Positions 1 to 5,256 of a stretch of DNA of 5,256 nt are shown piece after piece. Position 1 is the first letter of the stretch. Each line of letters begins with the position of its first letter. A program made the translations under genes and the position numbers. Source of the DNA: Negativicutes bacterium (GTDB taxonomy: Bacteria; Bacillota; Negativicutes; JAGOZY01); NCBI GenBank assembly GCA_018058445.1, contig JAGOZY010000103.1, positions 1 to 5,256 of the forward strand. Direction: 5' to 3'. Below the pieces are notes generated by a model, which was given only the letters and a program-made list of their open reading frames with translations, was not told the origin of the DNA and searched no databases.

Positions 1-743
1 TAACATTCTTCGAGAGCCTCTCCGTCCGCCGTCACTCCGCAGCTTCCACTACGCTGATCAAAACGAAGATCGATCACTGTGTCGCTAGTAACAACCCAGG
101 GACGGGCATAAAAATCATGAGCACAAATGGGAGTAATCGCAATCGCTTCGAGCTGAGGCGATAAGATCGAACCACCAGCTGAAAGCGAATAAGCAGTTGA
201 TCCCATGGGAGAAGCAATAATGACTCCATCCGCAGGGTATGAGATCGTCTCTTCCCCATCGAGCCAAATATCGAGGGTCATTAAGTGAGGAAAGCCATTA
301 CGTGCTAAGACTACGTCATTTATCGCCAACCATTCGCGTAAAATGCCATCGTCTCTAAATAAAGTCCCTTTTAAGGTTAATCGCTCTTCTAAATAAAAAT
401 TGCCTTCAAGAATCGAAGTCAACGCAGAGCGCCAATTCTGAGTGTCTAACTCACTCAAAAAGCCAAGCCGTCCCATGTTTAAACCGCAAATGGGAATCCC
501 CTCTGGGCAAGCCAATCGAGCCGCCTGAAGGAGGGTTCCATCGCCACCAATCACTAAAACCATGTCCACATCGGAAACCACTTCTTTATCCGTCAAAAAT
601 GGGGGTTCTTGACCGATTTCTTTTGCAAAATCTGACTGTATTTTTACGCTGACAGGAACATCTTGTAAAAAAGTGAGAACTTCAGAGGCAACAGGAAGAT
701 TTCGCTTAAAATCGCTGCCGACAATCAAGGCAATCTTTTTCAT
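1..743 (-). CDS. nadK: NAD kinase (NadK/PpnK), C-terminus cut off by window edge
   Basis: Cytosolic ATP-dependent NAD kinase, which phosphorylates NAD to NADP and so sets the NADPH pool. I translated 247 residues from the ATG at 743; the frame is still open at position 1, so roughly the last 20-40 residues of a typical 270-290 residue enzyme are missing. Visible family motifs are the nucleotide-binding GGDGT at residues 66-70, the following LNMGRLGFLSEL (about 88-99), the N-D pair in INDVVLAR (141-148), and the signature SPMGSTAYSLSAGG (178-191). The last contains Met where many homologues have Thr (TPTGSTAY). HDFYARPWVV (209-218) matches the family's C-terminal sheet. The start is well supported: AAGGAGG lies 5 bases upstream, in the 13-base gap after tlyA. 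Close spacing and shared strand imply co-transcription with tlyA; in Firmicutes argR and recN often follow. The family call is secure. Confidence 0.95.
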   Translation of the reverse strand, partial: MKKIALIVGSDFKRNLPVASEVLTFLQDVPVSVKIQSDFAKEIGQEPPFLTDKEVVSDVDMVLVIGGDGTLLQAARLACPEGIPICGLNMGRLGFLSELDTQNWRSALTSILEGNFYLEERLTLKGTLFRDDGILREWLAINDVVLARNGFPHLMTLDIWLDGEETISYPADGVIIASPMGSTAYSLSAGGSILSPQLEAIAITPICAHDFYARPWVVTSDTVIDLRFDQRSGSCGVTADGEALEEC

Positions 744-748
744 GGAAT

Positions 749-755
749 CCTCCTT
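749..755 (-). promoter_or_regulatory. Ribosome binding site of nadK
   Basis: AAGGAGG reads on the minus strand 5 bases before the nadK ATG, inside the 13-base gap after the tlyA stop. It is a near-perfect anti-16S match, suggesting nadK initiates independently rather than only by coupling. There is no room here for a separate promoter or a terminator. Confidence 0.8.
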
Positions 756-756
756 C

Positions 757-1566
757 TCATTTTTCAAAACTTTGATGAGCCCGTGTGACGAGATCGATAA
801 TTTCTTCGGGTTGCCATATACGATTTCCCAGTCCTTTGTGCTCTAAAAAAGCTAGAAATTCGATATTGCCTTCAGGTCCGGTAATCGGCGAAAAAGTGAG
901 CTCTTTTAAATTAAGCTCAATTTCATCAAATAATTCTAGGGTTTCTTTTAAAATTTCTGCGTGGATTTTCGGATCACGAACCACTCCATTTTTCCCGAGC
1001 CTCTCTCTTCCTGCTTCAAATTGAGGTTTGATTAGACAAACAATTTGACCGGCAGGTGCCAAGAATTTTTGCGCTACTGGTAACACTAATCGTAACGAAA
1101 TAAAGGAGACATCGATACTGATAAAATCAATGAGCTCGTCAAATTTGGAAGGCTCAACATTGCGAATGTTCGTTCGCTCCCACACAATGACTCTGGGGTC
1201 TTGGCGAATTTTCCAATCCAGTTGACCATATCCAACATCAATCGCATAGACTTTTCGAGCTCCCGCTTGAAGGGCACAATCCGTAAAACCACCCGTGGAA
1301 GCCCCAATGTCAGCCATGACTTTCCCTTCAAGGGAAATATCAAATTCGTTTAAAGCCTTCTCAAGCTTGAGCCCGCCCCGACTGACGAATCGATGGACTT
1401 CTCCTAAGATTCGAATATTGCAATCGTCTGAAACGCCAGTTCCTGGTTTATCTATTTTATTTTCATTAACGAGAATTTTACCAGCCATGATTGCGCTTCG
1501 TGCTCTTTCTCGACTGGCAAATAACCCTCGATTCATTAGCAGAATATCTAGTCGTTCTTTTTTCAT
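757..1566 (-). CDS. tlyA: TlyA family rRNA 2'-O-methyltransferase (S4 + FtsJ-type domains)
   Basis: Complete 269-residue protein of the TlyA family, also annotated as 'hemolysin A' or YqxC. Characterised members use S-adenosylmethionine to 2'-O-methylate cytidines in 23S rRNA, and in some species also 16S rRNA, affecting capreomycin sensitivity. Residues 5-65 form an S4 RNA-binding domain (RLDILLMNRGLFASRERA, then AGKILVN). VSRGGLKLEKAL (61-72) links it to a Rossmann-type methyltransferase domain. Its SAM motif is ADIGASTGGFTD (85-96), followed by the acidic strand end AIDVGYGQLDWK (108-119), SIDVSFISL (150-158) and LIKPQFEAGRE (178-188), which hold the Asp and Lys of the FtsJ-like active site. 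The length is normal. The ATG overlaps the dxs stop as ATGA (1566-1563). Its own ribosome binding site is weak (AGGA close to a run of six A), so translation probably depends on ribosomes finishing dxs. Whether it modifies both rRNAs cannot be read here; the haemolysin label is historical. Confidence 0.95.
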   Translation of the reverse strand: MKKERLDILLMNRGLFASRERARSAIMAGKILVNENKIDKPGTGVSDDCNIRILGEVHRFVSRGGLKLEKALNEFDISLEGKVMADIGASTGGFTDCALQAGARKVYAIDVGYGQLDWKIRQDPRVIVWERTNIRNVEPSKFDELIDFISIDVSFISLRLVLPVAQKFLAPAGQIVCLIKPQFEAGRERLGKNGVVRDPKIHAEILKETLELFDEIELNLKELTFSPITGPEGNIEFLAFLEHKGLGNRIWQPEEIIDLVTRAHQSFEK

Positions 1567-2045
1567 TTTTTTCCTAGTCCTGATAAAATTTTGTCAGCAA
1601 TTGAAGATGCCTCTAGTCCGACAATTTCTAACAGCTTTCTTCGGCTTCCTTGCTCAATAAATTCATCAGGAATACCAAAACGCTCAAAAGATTGAACCGT
1701 TAATCCTTGGCAATTTATTTCTTCAAGAACCGCACAGCCAAATCCGCTAGTCAGTGAATTTTCTTCGATCGTCACCAAGTGAGGTGCTTCTTCGGTCAGT
1801 TTTTTTATGAGCTCCCCATCCAGTGGTTTAAGGAAGCGGGCATCTGCCACGCCACAGGAAACTCCCGCTTCAGCTAAAATTCGCGAAACTTCAAGCGCGA
1901 CCTCAACCATTGAGCCGATTGCTAGAATATTGACATCTTTTCCTGTTTTTAAGACGCTACTTTTACCAAGTTCAATCGGTGAATTTTGCAGTTCCTCCGG
2001 AATAGACGCAACTTCTGCCCGTGGGTAGCGAATTGCGATTGGCAT
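1563..2045 (-). CDS. dxs: Dxs C-terminal transketolase domain (fragment downstream of the TAG)
   Basis: Continuation of dxs in the same frame; the first ATG after the stop is at 2045, giving 160 residues. PIAIRYPRA at its start corresponds to the family's GPxAxRYPRG and contains the arginine matching E. coli Arg478, a substrate-phosphate ligand. Downstream are GKDVNILAIGSMVEVALE, the FLKPLDGELI segment, HLVTIEENS and FGIPDEFIEQGS, all typical of the transketolase C-terminal domain, and the end is at the usual place. No convincing ribosome binding site precedes this ATG (only a short AGG three bases away). It is probably not an independent gene, although reinitiation 15 bases after the TAG is conceivable. 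I read it as the severed tail of dxs; a deliberately split two-polypeptide Dxs is a less likely alternative. Confidence 0.8.
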   Translation of the reverse strand: MPIAIRYPRAEVASIPEELQNSPIELGKSSVLKTGKDVNILAIGSMVEVALEVSRILAEAGVSCGVADARFLKPLDGELIKKLTEEAPHLVTIEENSLTSGFGCAVLEEINCQGLTVQSFERFGIPDEFIEQGSRRKLLEIVGLEASSIADKILSGLGKK

Positions 2046-2060
2046 AGCCTGAGCAGTTGC

Positions 2061-2063
2061 CTA
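2061..2063 (-). other. Premature in-frame amber (TAG) codon in dxs
   Basis: Reading the minus strand gives CTG CGC TAG GCA ACT GCT CAG GCT ATG CCA, that is MLR-stop-ATAQAMP. The same frame resumes directly into RYPR. The alignment with E. coli Dxs (MLYTGYHYNDGP) places the stop at a variable surface helix position before the C-terminal domain. One base change from TGG, CAG, AAG, GAG, TAT, TAC, TCG or TTG would create it. Visible gene ends in the window use TAA (xseA, xseB, ispA) or TGA (dxs, tlyA), never TAG. Confidence 0.9.
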
Positions 2064-3440
2064 GCGCAGCATTGCTTTTAACTCACTTTTACTTGATGGA
2101 GCTAATACAGTTAAGTTCGGGATACACTGCAAGTAAGAAAGATCAAAAGTCCCATGATGGGTGGGCCCATCTTCGCCGACAAGACCAGCGCGATCAATTG
2201 CGAAAATAACCGGGAGATTTTGCAGACAGACGTCATGAATGATTGAATCATAGGCGCGTTGTAAGAAGGTCGAATAAATGGGAATAATCGGTTTCATGCC
2301 GCCTTGGGCAAGCCCGGCAGCCATCGTGACTGCGTGGCCTTCAGCGATTCCAACATCAAAATAACGTTTTGGATAAGTTTTTGAAAATTTCCGAAGTCCT
2401 GTTCCATCGGGCATTGCTGCGGTAATCGCAACAATAGAAGGGTCTTCTTTGGCAAGCTCAAGTAAGGTCTCACTAAAGACCGATGTATAGCTAGGAATAT
2501 CACTATTCTTACACACTTCGCCTGTATCAATGCAAAATGGACCTACCCCATGAAAAGTATGGGCACTCTTTTCCGCAGGGGTGTAACCCAGTCCTTTTTT
2601 CGTTAGAACATGAACTAAAATCGGCCCCGGCAGCTCGCGCGCTTTTTTGAGAATCTCAATAAGTTGAGGTAGATCATGACCATCTAAAGGGCCAAAATAT
2701 CGAAAACCCAGCTCTTCAAAAAAAGCCCCCGGTACAAGCAGATACTTGATTCGTTCTTTTAAATTTTCTAAATGGTCAGCCATCGTACCGCCAATTGTAG
2801 GGAAACGGCGCAGTAATGTCTCAATATCTTGCTTCATTTTCGCATAATTAGGATCTAAACGAAATTTTGAAAAGGTATTGGATAGAGCGCCAACATTATG
2901 ATCAATCGACATTTCATTGTCATTTAAAATAACCATTAAGTCACTTTTCACATGACCTGCATGATTAAGGGCTTCATAAGCCATACCACCGGTCAGACTG
3001 CCATCACCAATAATTGCAGCAACTCGATGTTTTTCTTTCTTCTGATCCCGCGCTAAGGCAAGTCCAAGAGCAGCGGAAATAGAAGTACTCGCGTGCCCAG
3101 TACCGAAGGCGTCATAAGGACTTTCTGATATTTTTGGAAAGCCACTGAGTCCTTGGTATTGACGCAGCTTTACAAACTCTTCTTGCCGACCGGTCAGCAA
3201 TTTATGAACATAGGCTTGATGGCCTACGTCCCATACTAATTTATCTGCTGGCAAATCAAAGACTCGATGGAGTGCAATGGTCAATTCAACGACCCCAAGG
3301 TTTGGCGCTAAGTGCCCACCATTTTGGGATACTCGATCAATCAGCATTTCACGAATCTCTTGAGCGACTTTTTTAAGAGCGCTCATATCTAATTTTTTTA
3401 AGTCTTCCGGAGAGCCGATTGAACTTAATAAATCTTTCAA
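2061..3440 (-). CDS. dxs: Dxs N-terminal and pyrimidine-binding domains (459 residues before the premature TAG)
   Basis: Open part of dxs upstream of the TAG. Residues 1 to about 310 are the first domain: GGHLAPNLG (41-49, likely active-site His43), [12 protein letters not shown] (74-85), GTGHAS (113-118), and the thiamine diphosphate/Mg motif GDGSLTGG (145-152) ending at NDNEMS (173-178). Residues about 315-459 are the transketolase pyrimidine-binding domain: GIAEGHAVT (364-372) with the catalytic Glu367 equivalent to E. coli Glu370, STFLQRAYD (390-398), and [15 protein letters not shown] (416-430) carrying the substrate-binding Arg417 and His428 equivalents. Gly368 replaces the Gln usual in AEQHAVT. 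The start is TTG with GGGAGG 8 bases upstream; no ATG is equally well placed, and homologues begin similarly a few residues before the first helix. The protein would end in KAMLR, before the third domain that completes the dimeric enzyme. Confidence 0.9.
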   Translation of the reverse strand: MKDLLSSIGSPEDLKKLDMSALKKVAQEIREMLIDRVSQNGGHLAPNLGVVELTIALHRVFDLPADKLVWDVGHQAYVHKLLTGRQEEFVKLRQYQGLSGFPKISESPYDAFGTGHASTSISAALGLALARDQKKEKHRVAAIIGDGSLTGGMAYEALNHAGHVKSDLMVILNDNEMSIDHNVGALSNTFSKFRLDPNYAKMKQDIETLLRRFPTIGGTMADHLENLKERIKYLLVPGAFFEELGFRYFGPLDGHDLPQLIEILKKARELPGPILVHVLTKKGLGYTPAEKSAHTFHGVGPFCIDTGEVCKNSDIPSYTSVFSETLLELAKEDPSIVAITAAMPDGTGLRKFSKTYPKRYFDVGIAEGHAVTMAAGLAQGGMKPIIPIYSTFLQRAYDSIIHDVCLQNLPVIFAIDRAGLVGEDGPTHHGTFDLSYLQCIPNLTVLAPSSKSELKAMLR

Positions 3441-3447
3441 ACTAATG

Positions 3448-3455
3448 ACCTCCCT
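3448..3455 (-). promoter_or_regulatory. Ribosome binding site that fixes the dxs TTG start
   Basis: The minus strand reads AGGGAGGT, with the GGAGG core 8 bases before TTG at 3440-3438. This is the best initiation signal in the ispA-dxs gap, and it supports the rare TTG start over the out-of-context ATGs farther upstream. Confidence 0.75.
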
Positions 3456-3477
3456 GTACGCTCAAACATCCATAACC

Positions 3478-3486
3478 AGTATATCA
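3478..3486 (-). promoter_or_regulatory. Possible internal extended -10 promoter for dxs-tlyA-nadK
   Basis: The minus strand contains TGATATACT: a -10 hexamer TATACT (5 of 6 to TATAAT) preceded by the TGn extension. It lies in the 67-base ispA-dxs gap. The -35 region at suitable spacing (TTCTGT) is poor, as is tolerated with extended -10 sites. Transcription would start near 3471 and leave a leader of about 30 bases before the dxs TTG. It is the only gap in the cluster large enough for a promoter, but such short matches occur by chance; treat it as a candidate. Confidence 0.3.
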
Positions 3487-3507
3487 TGGAAGCACTTGCT
3501 ACAGAAT

Positions 3508-4386
3508 TTATTGTCGGCGAGCGACGAGCGACTGAACTATTTCAGCTAAAATTTTTCCCGAAGCGCCAAAGTAAGTGGCGGCATTAAGGGCGATTTTGAC
3601 TTGTTCGGTTGCCATCTTTTCAGCAGCTTCGAGACCATAAAGGCTCACATAAGTTGCTTTTTCGTGTTCGGCATCATTGCCGGGTTGTTTTCCCATCTCT
3701 TCTGCAGTTCCAATCACATCTAAGATATCATCGGTGATCTGAAAGGCTAAACCAAAGGCATCTGCATATTCCGTTATTTTTTCTAGTGCAATTTCCTCGC
3801 CACCAGCGAGCCAGACTCCACTTCGAAGAGCTGCCCGAAAGAGTTGTCCGGTTTTCGCACGATGGATGGCTTTCATCCGCTCTTCGCTGATTTTATGTCC
3901 TTCGGCGGCTAAATCCATCGCCTGTCCCTGGACCATTCCGATCGGACCGGCTGAGCTAGCAAATTCTTTTACTGCCCAAATCAAACGTTCCGGCGACACA
4001 TTTGTCTGTGATGCTAGAACTTCAAAGGCGAGGGTAAGTAGACCATCACCAGCCAAAATCGCTGATCCAACACCGAATACTTTATGGTTAGTCAATCGAC
4101 CTCGGCGATAATCGTCATCATCCATTCCGGGCAAGTCATCGTGAATCAGAGAGTACGTATGAATCATTTCCAAGGCGCAAGCTGCGTCTAGAAATTTTTC
4201 ACCGGATTTCCCTTGAGTTTCAGCAGCAGCCATCAGTAAAATCGGGCGAAGTCGTTTTCCTCCGGCCATCAAGCTATAAGACATTGCCTCATAAGTTTCT
4301 GGTGCTTCTTCTCGCCCAGACTCCATCCAGTCTTCCAAATGCTTTTCAACCAATGATTTTTTTTCTTCTAAATATTTTTTCAGCAT
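3508..4386 (-). CDS. ispA: Farnesyl diphosphate synthase / short-chain trans-polyprenyl diphosphate synthase
   Basis: Complete 292-residue class I trans-prenyltransferase of the IspA family; cytosolic, all-helical. It condenses IPP with DMAPP and then with geranyl diphosphate to make farnesyl diphosphate, the precursor for undecaprenyl and quinone side chains. Visible motifs are GGKRLRP (42-48), which binds IPP diphosphate; the first aspartate-rich motif DDLPGMDDDDYRRG (83-96), with the two-residue insertion typical of bacterial FPP synthases; GQAMDL (154-159); KTG (178-180); and the second aspartate-rich motif DDILD (219-223). GNDAEHEKATYV (236-247) follows where many relatives have GSD. The ATG overlaps the xseB TAA by one base (TAATG), and AGGAGGTG lies within the end of xseB, 9 bases upstream of the ATG (core GGAGG). 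Lying beside dxs places start and end of the prenyl pathway in one transcript. Product length (C15 versus C10 or C20) is inferred from family, not proven. Confidence 0.95.
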   Translation of the reverse strand: MLKKYLEEKKSLVEKHLEDWMESGREEAPETYEAMSYSLMAGGKRLRPILLMAAAETQGKSGEKFLDAACALEMIHTYSLIHDDLPGMDDDDYRRGRLTNHKVFGVGSAILAGDGLLTLAFEVLASQTNVSPERLIWAVKEFASSAGPIGMVQGQAMDLAAEGHKISEERMKAIHRAKTGQLFRAALRSGVWLAGGEEIALEKITEYADAFGLAFQITDDILDVIGTAEEMGKQPGNDAEHEKATYVSLYGLEAAEKMATEQVKIALNAATYFGASGKILAEIVQSLVARRQ

Positions 4387-4655
4387 TATTCAACACCTCC
4401 TGATGGATTCCACTCAACTTCTGCAATTTCTCCTGGTTCGGTCTCGACAATTTTTGTCAAAACCTGTTCCGCATCATCGAGTTCTTTCAAACACTGATCG
4501 GATAACTCAATGCTTTTTTTGAAGACTTTCAGCGCATCAGAAAGAGGGAGTTTCCCTTCTTCTAGCTTTTGCACATTTTTTTCTAATTCCTCTAAAGCCT
4601 CTTCAAAAGTGAGAGCTGAGTCAAAAAGTGTTGCTTCTTCTTTTTTCTTAGCCAT
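4386..4655 (-). CDS. xseB: Exodeoxyribonuclease VII small subunit
   Basis: Small helical subunit of exonuclease VII (89 residues; family members are usually 60-90). Several XseB copies bind one XseA to form the enzyme that degrades single-stranded DNA from both ends to oligonucleotides. The core TFEEALEELEKNVQKLEEG (residues 16-34) followed by LPLSDALKVFKK and the heptad-like CLKELDDAEQVL (55-66) is the standard XseB helical hairpin. The Lys-rich start (MAKKKEE) and acidic C-terminal tail after residue 70 are variable and probably disordered. It begins one base after the xseA stop, with AAAGGAG 10 bases upstream of the ATG, so it is almost certainly translated together with its partner. No oddities; the call is secure. 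Confidence 0.95.
   Translation of the reverse strand: MAKKKEEATLFDSALTFEEALEELEKNVQKLEEGKLPLSDALKVFKKSIELSDQCLKELDDAEQVLTKIVETEPGEIAEVEWNPSGGVE
4394..4401 (-). promoter_or_regulatory. Ribosome binding site of ispA
   Basis: AGGAGGTG on the minus strand, inside the last codons of xseB, with the GGAGG core 9 bases before the ispA ATG. Together with the one-base stop/start overlap this points to translational coupling of ispA with xseB. Confidence 0.8.
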
Positions 4656-4656
4656 C

Positions 4657-5256
4657 TTATTCTCTCTCCTTTACAATTGCGACAAGTCTGCCTTTAGCAA
4701 GTTGAATCGCAATCTGACTATCGATATCCACTTGGGAAGAATCGGTTAGCACCTGTCCGTTTGCATCTTCAACAAAACTATAACCACGAGCTAAATTTTG
4801 ATAAGGATCCAAATTTTTTAACCGAAGATACATATTTCCCCAGCCAGATTTTTTCTCTTCCAAAACTTTTAAAGAAAAACGATCTGCTTTTTCGATAAGC
4901 GTCTCAGTCTTTCTACGCTTTTCGATCATATAGAGATTTATTTCTCGCTGAAGCCGATTTTTTATCGGTCTGATTTTCTCGTCATAACGATCTAAAATAT
5001 TTTCAATCAGTCGGATGGACCGCTGGCGATCTCTTCGGATGCGAGAAATCCACATTTGTTGATCTGGAATCAATAGCTCCATCGCTTGGGACGGAGTAGC
5101 AGCTCGTACATCGGCAACATAGTCAGCAAGGGTGGTGTCACTTTCATGGCCCACTGCTGAAATAATCGGTGTTTTCGCTTTTGAAATGGCTCGTACGACA
5201 ACTTCTTCGTTAAAGGCCCAGAGCTCTTCTAAAGATCCGCCGCCTCGTCCGACAAT
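4657..5256 (-). CDS. xseA: Exodeoxyribonuclease VII large subunit, C-terminal part (N-terminus outside window)
   Basis: Catalytic subunit of exonuclease VII, which with XseB digests single-stranded DNA during repair and recombination. The 199 visible residues begin mid-protein at [12 protein letters not shown]. The frame is open to the right edge, so roughly the first half (OB-fold domain and part of the catalytic domain) is missing from a protein usually of 400-460 residues. GRGGGS followed by EEL and W-A-F-N-E, then [20 protein letters not shown], are hallmark catalytic-core motifs. RAATPSQA leads into a long charged helical region (about residues 60-150 of the visible part), the coiled-coil arm that carries Xse[12 protein letters not shown] and the last 30 residues form the usual small C-terminal strand domain. 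An apparent start at the GTG at 5154 is only the Val of AVGHESD and is not the real start. It ends with TAA one base before xseB. Confidence 0.95.
   Translation of the reverse strand: MVGRGGGSLEELWAFNEEVVVRAISKAKTPIISAVGHESDTTLADYVADVRAATPSQAMELLIPDQQMWISRIRRDRQRSIRLIENILDRYDEKIRPIKNRLQREINLYMIEKRRKTETLIEKADRFSLKVLEEKKSGWGNMYLRLKNLDPYQNLARGYSFVEDANGQVLTDSSQVDIDSQIAIQLAKGRLVAIVKERE

Larger units (their letters stand above)
1563..3440 (-). pseudogene. dxs: dxs, 1-deoxy-D-xylulose-5-phosphate synthase, whole locus interrupted by an in-frame TAG
   Basis: The complete dxs reading frame spans 626 codons from TTG at 3440 to TGA at 1565-1563, a normal length for the family (about 620-640). Codon 460 (2063-2061) is TAG; everything on both sides is in one frame, with no insertion or deletion. 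Dxs is a cytosolic thiamine diphosphate enzyme that joins pyruvate and glyceraldehyde 3-phosphate to give DXP and CO2, the first MEP-pathway step. It sits directly after ispA, which uses the pathway's products. If the stop is real and unsuppressed, the product lacks the C-terminal transketolase domain and should be inactive. In an organism relying on the MEP pathway that would be lethal without another source. A sequencing error, a very recent mutation or UAG readthrough are therefore serious alternatives to true decay; the rest of the gene shows no erosion. 'Pseudogene' here describes the lesion, not a proven loss. Confidence 0.7.

Noticed and set aside
74..259. Open frame of 61 codons on the minus strand
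   Set aside because: It is out of frame with nadK, which covers this whole stretch and carries its signature motifs here; the translation resembles no family.
785..1024. Plus-strand open frames within tlyA, dxs, ispA and xseB (785-1024, 1295-1660, 1807-2028, 3866-4111, 4510-4749)
   Set aside because: They lie antisense to well-supported genes, have Ser/Arg-rich shadow-like translations and show no recognisable domain; I see no reason to call antisense genes.
1563..2045. Independent small transketolase-like gene downstream of dxs
   Set aside because: It continues the dxs frame exactly, lacks a proper ribosome binding site, and completes the expected Dxs length; it is the tail of dxs.
2061..2063. 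Pyrrolysine codon or selenocysteine-type recoding at the dxs TAG
   Set aside because: No pyl genes are visible, Dxs is not a known pyrrolysine protein, selenocysteine uses TGA, and I saw no distinctive downstream hairpin; a simple nonsense change or sequence error is more economical.
3514..3528. Short tandem repeat GTCGCTC x2 at the end of ispA
   Set aside because: It is only two 7-base units coding for part of the SLVARRQ tail; it is not a terminator hairpin, has no T-run, and is probably chance.
4657..5154. A 165-residue gene starting at GTG 5154
   Set aside because: That GTG is the internal Val of the XseA AVGHESD motif; the same frame runs on to the window edge with conserved XseA sequence.

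Overview
The window is an ordinary bacterial housekeeping cluster. Six genes all read on the minus strand, almost without gaps, in transcription order (right to left): xseA (3' part only) - xseB - ispA - dxs - tlyA - nadK (5' part only). This order, the strong GGAGG-type ribosome binding sites, the moderately AT-rich base composition and the protein wording all fit a Firmicute (Bacillota). Some IspA, Dxs and NadK wording recalls the Negativicutes, but that is an impression without a database search. Deltaproteobacteria share part of the order, so the phylum call is probable rather than certain.

Layout: 5256-4657 is the C-terminal half of the exonuclease VII large subunit. 4655-4386 is the small subunit, one base after xseA. 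4386-3508 is a short-chain polyprenyl (farnesyl) diphosphate synthase overlapping xseB by one base. 3507-3441 is the only real intergenic gap (67 bases); it carries a possible extended -10 promoter and a good ribosome binding site for dxs. 3440-1563 is dxs, starting at TTG and interrupted by one in-frame TAG at 2063-2061. 1566-757 is tlyA, overlapping dxs by four bases (ATGA). 743-1 is nadK, running off the left edge. There is no RNA gene, mobile element, CRISPR array or repeat of note, and no non-coding stretch over 300 bases.

How the genes work together: Dxs makes DXP, the entry metabolite of the MEP isoprenoid pathway (also a thiamine and pyridoxal precursor in many bacteria), and IspA condenses the resulting C5 units to farnesyl diphosphate. 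NadK makes NADP, whose reduced form is used by the next MEP enzyme (DXP reductoisomerase). XseAB (DNA processing) and TlyA (rRNA 2'-O-methylation) are conserved passengers of this cluster rather than pathway members.

The one observation that deserves a second look is the nonsense codon in dxs. The frame on both sides is intact and family-like, there is no indel, and the 625-codon total matches a normal Dxs. Sequencing or assembly error, a recent nonsense mutation, or UAG readthrough/suppression are all possible; the sequence alone cannot decide. No novel biological system is evident.
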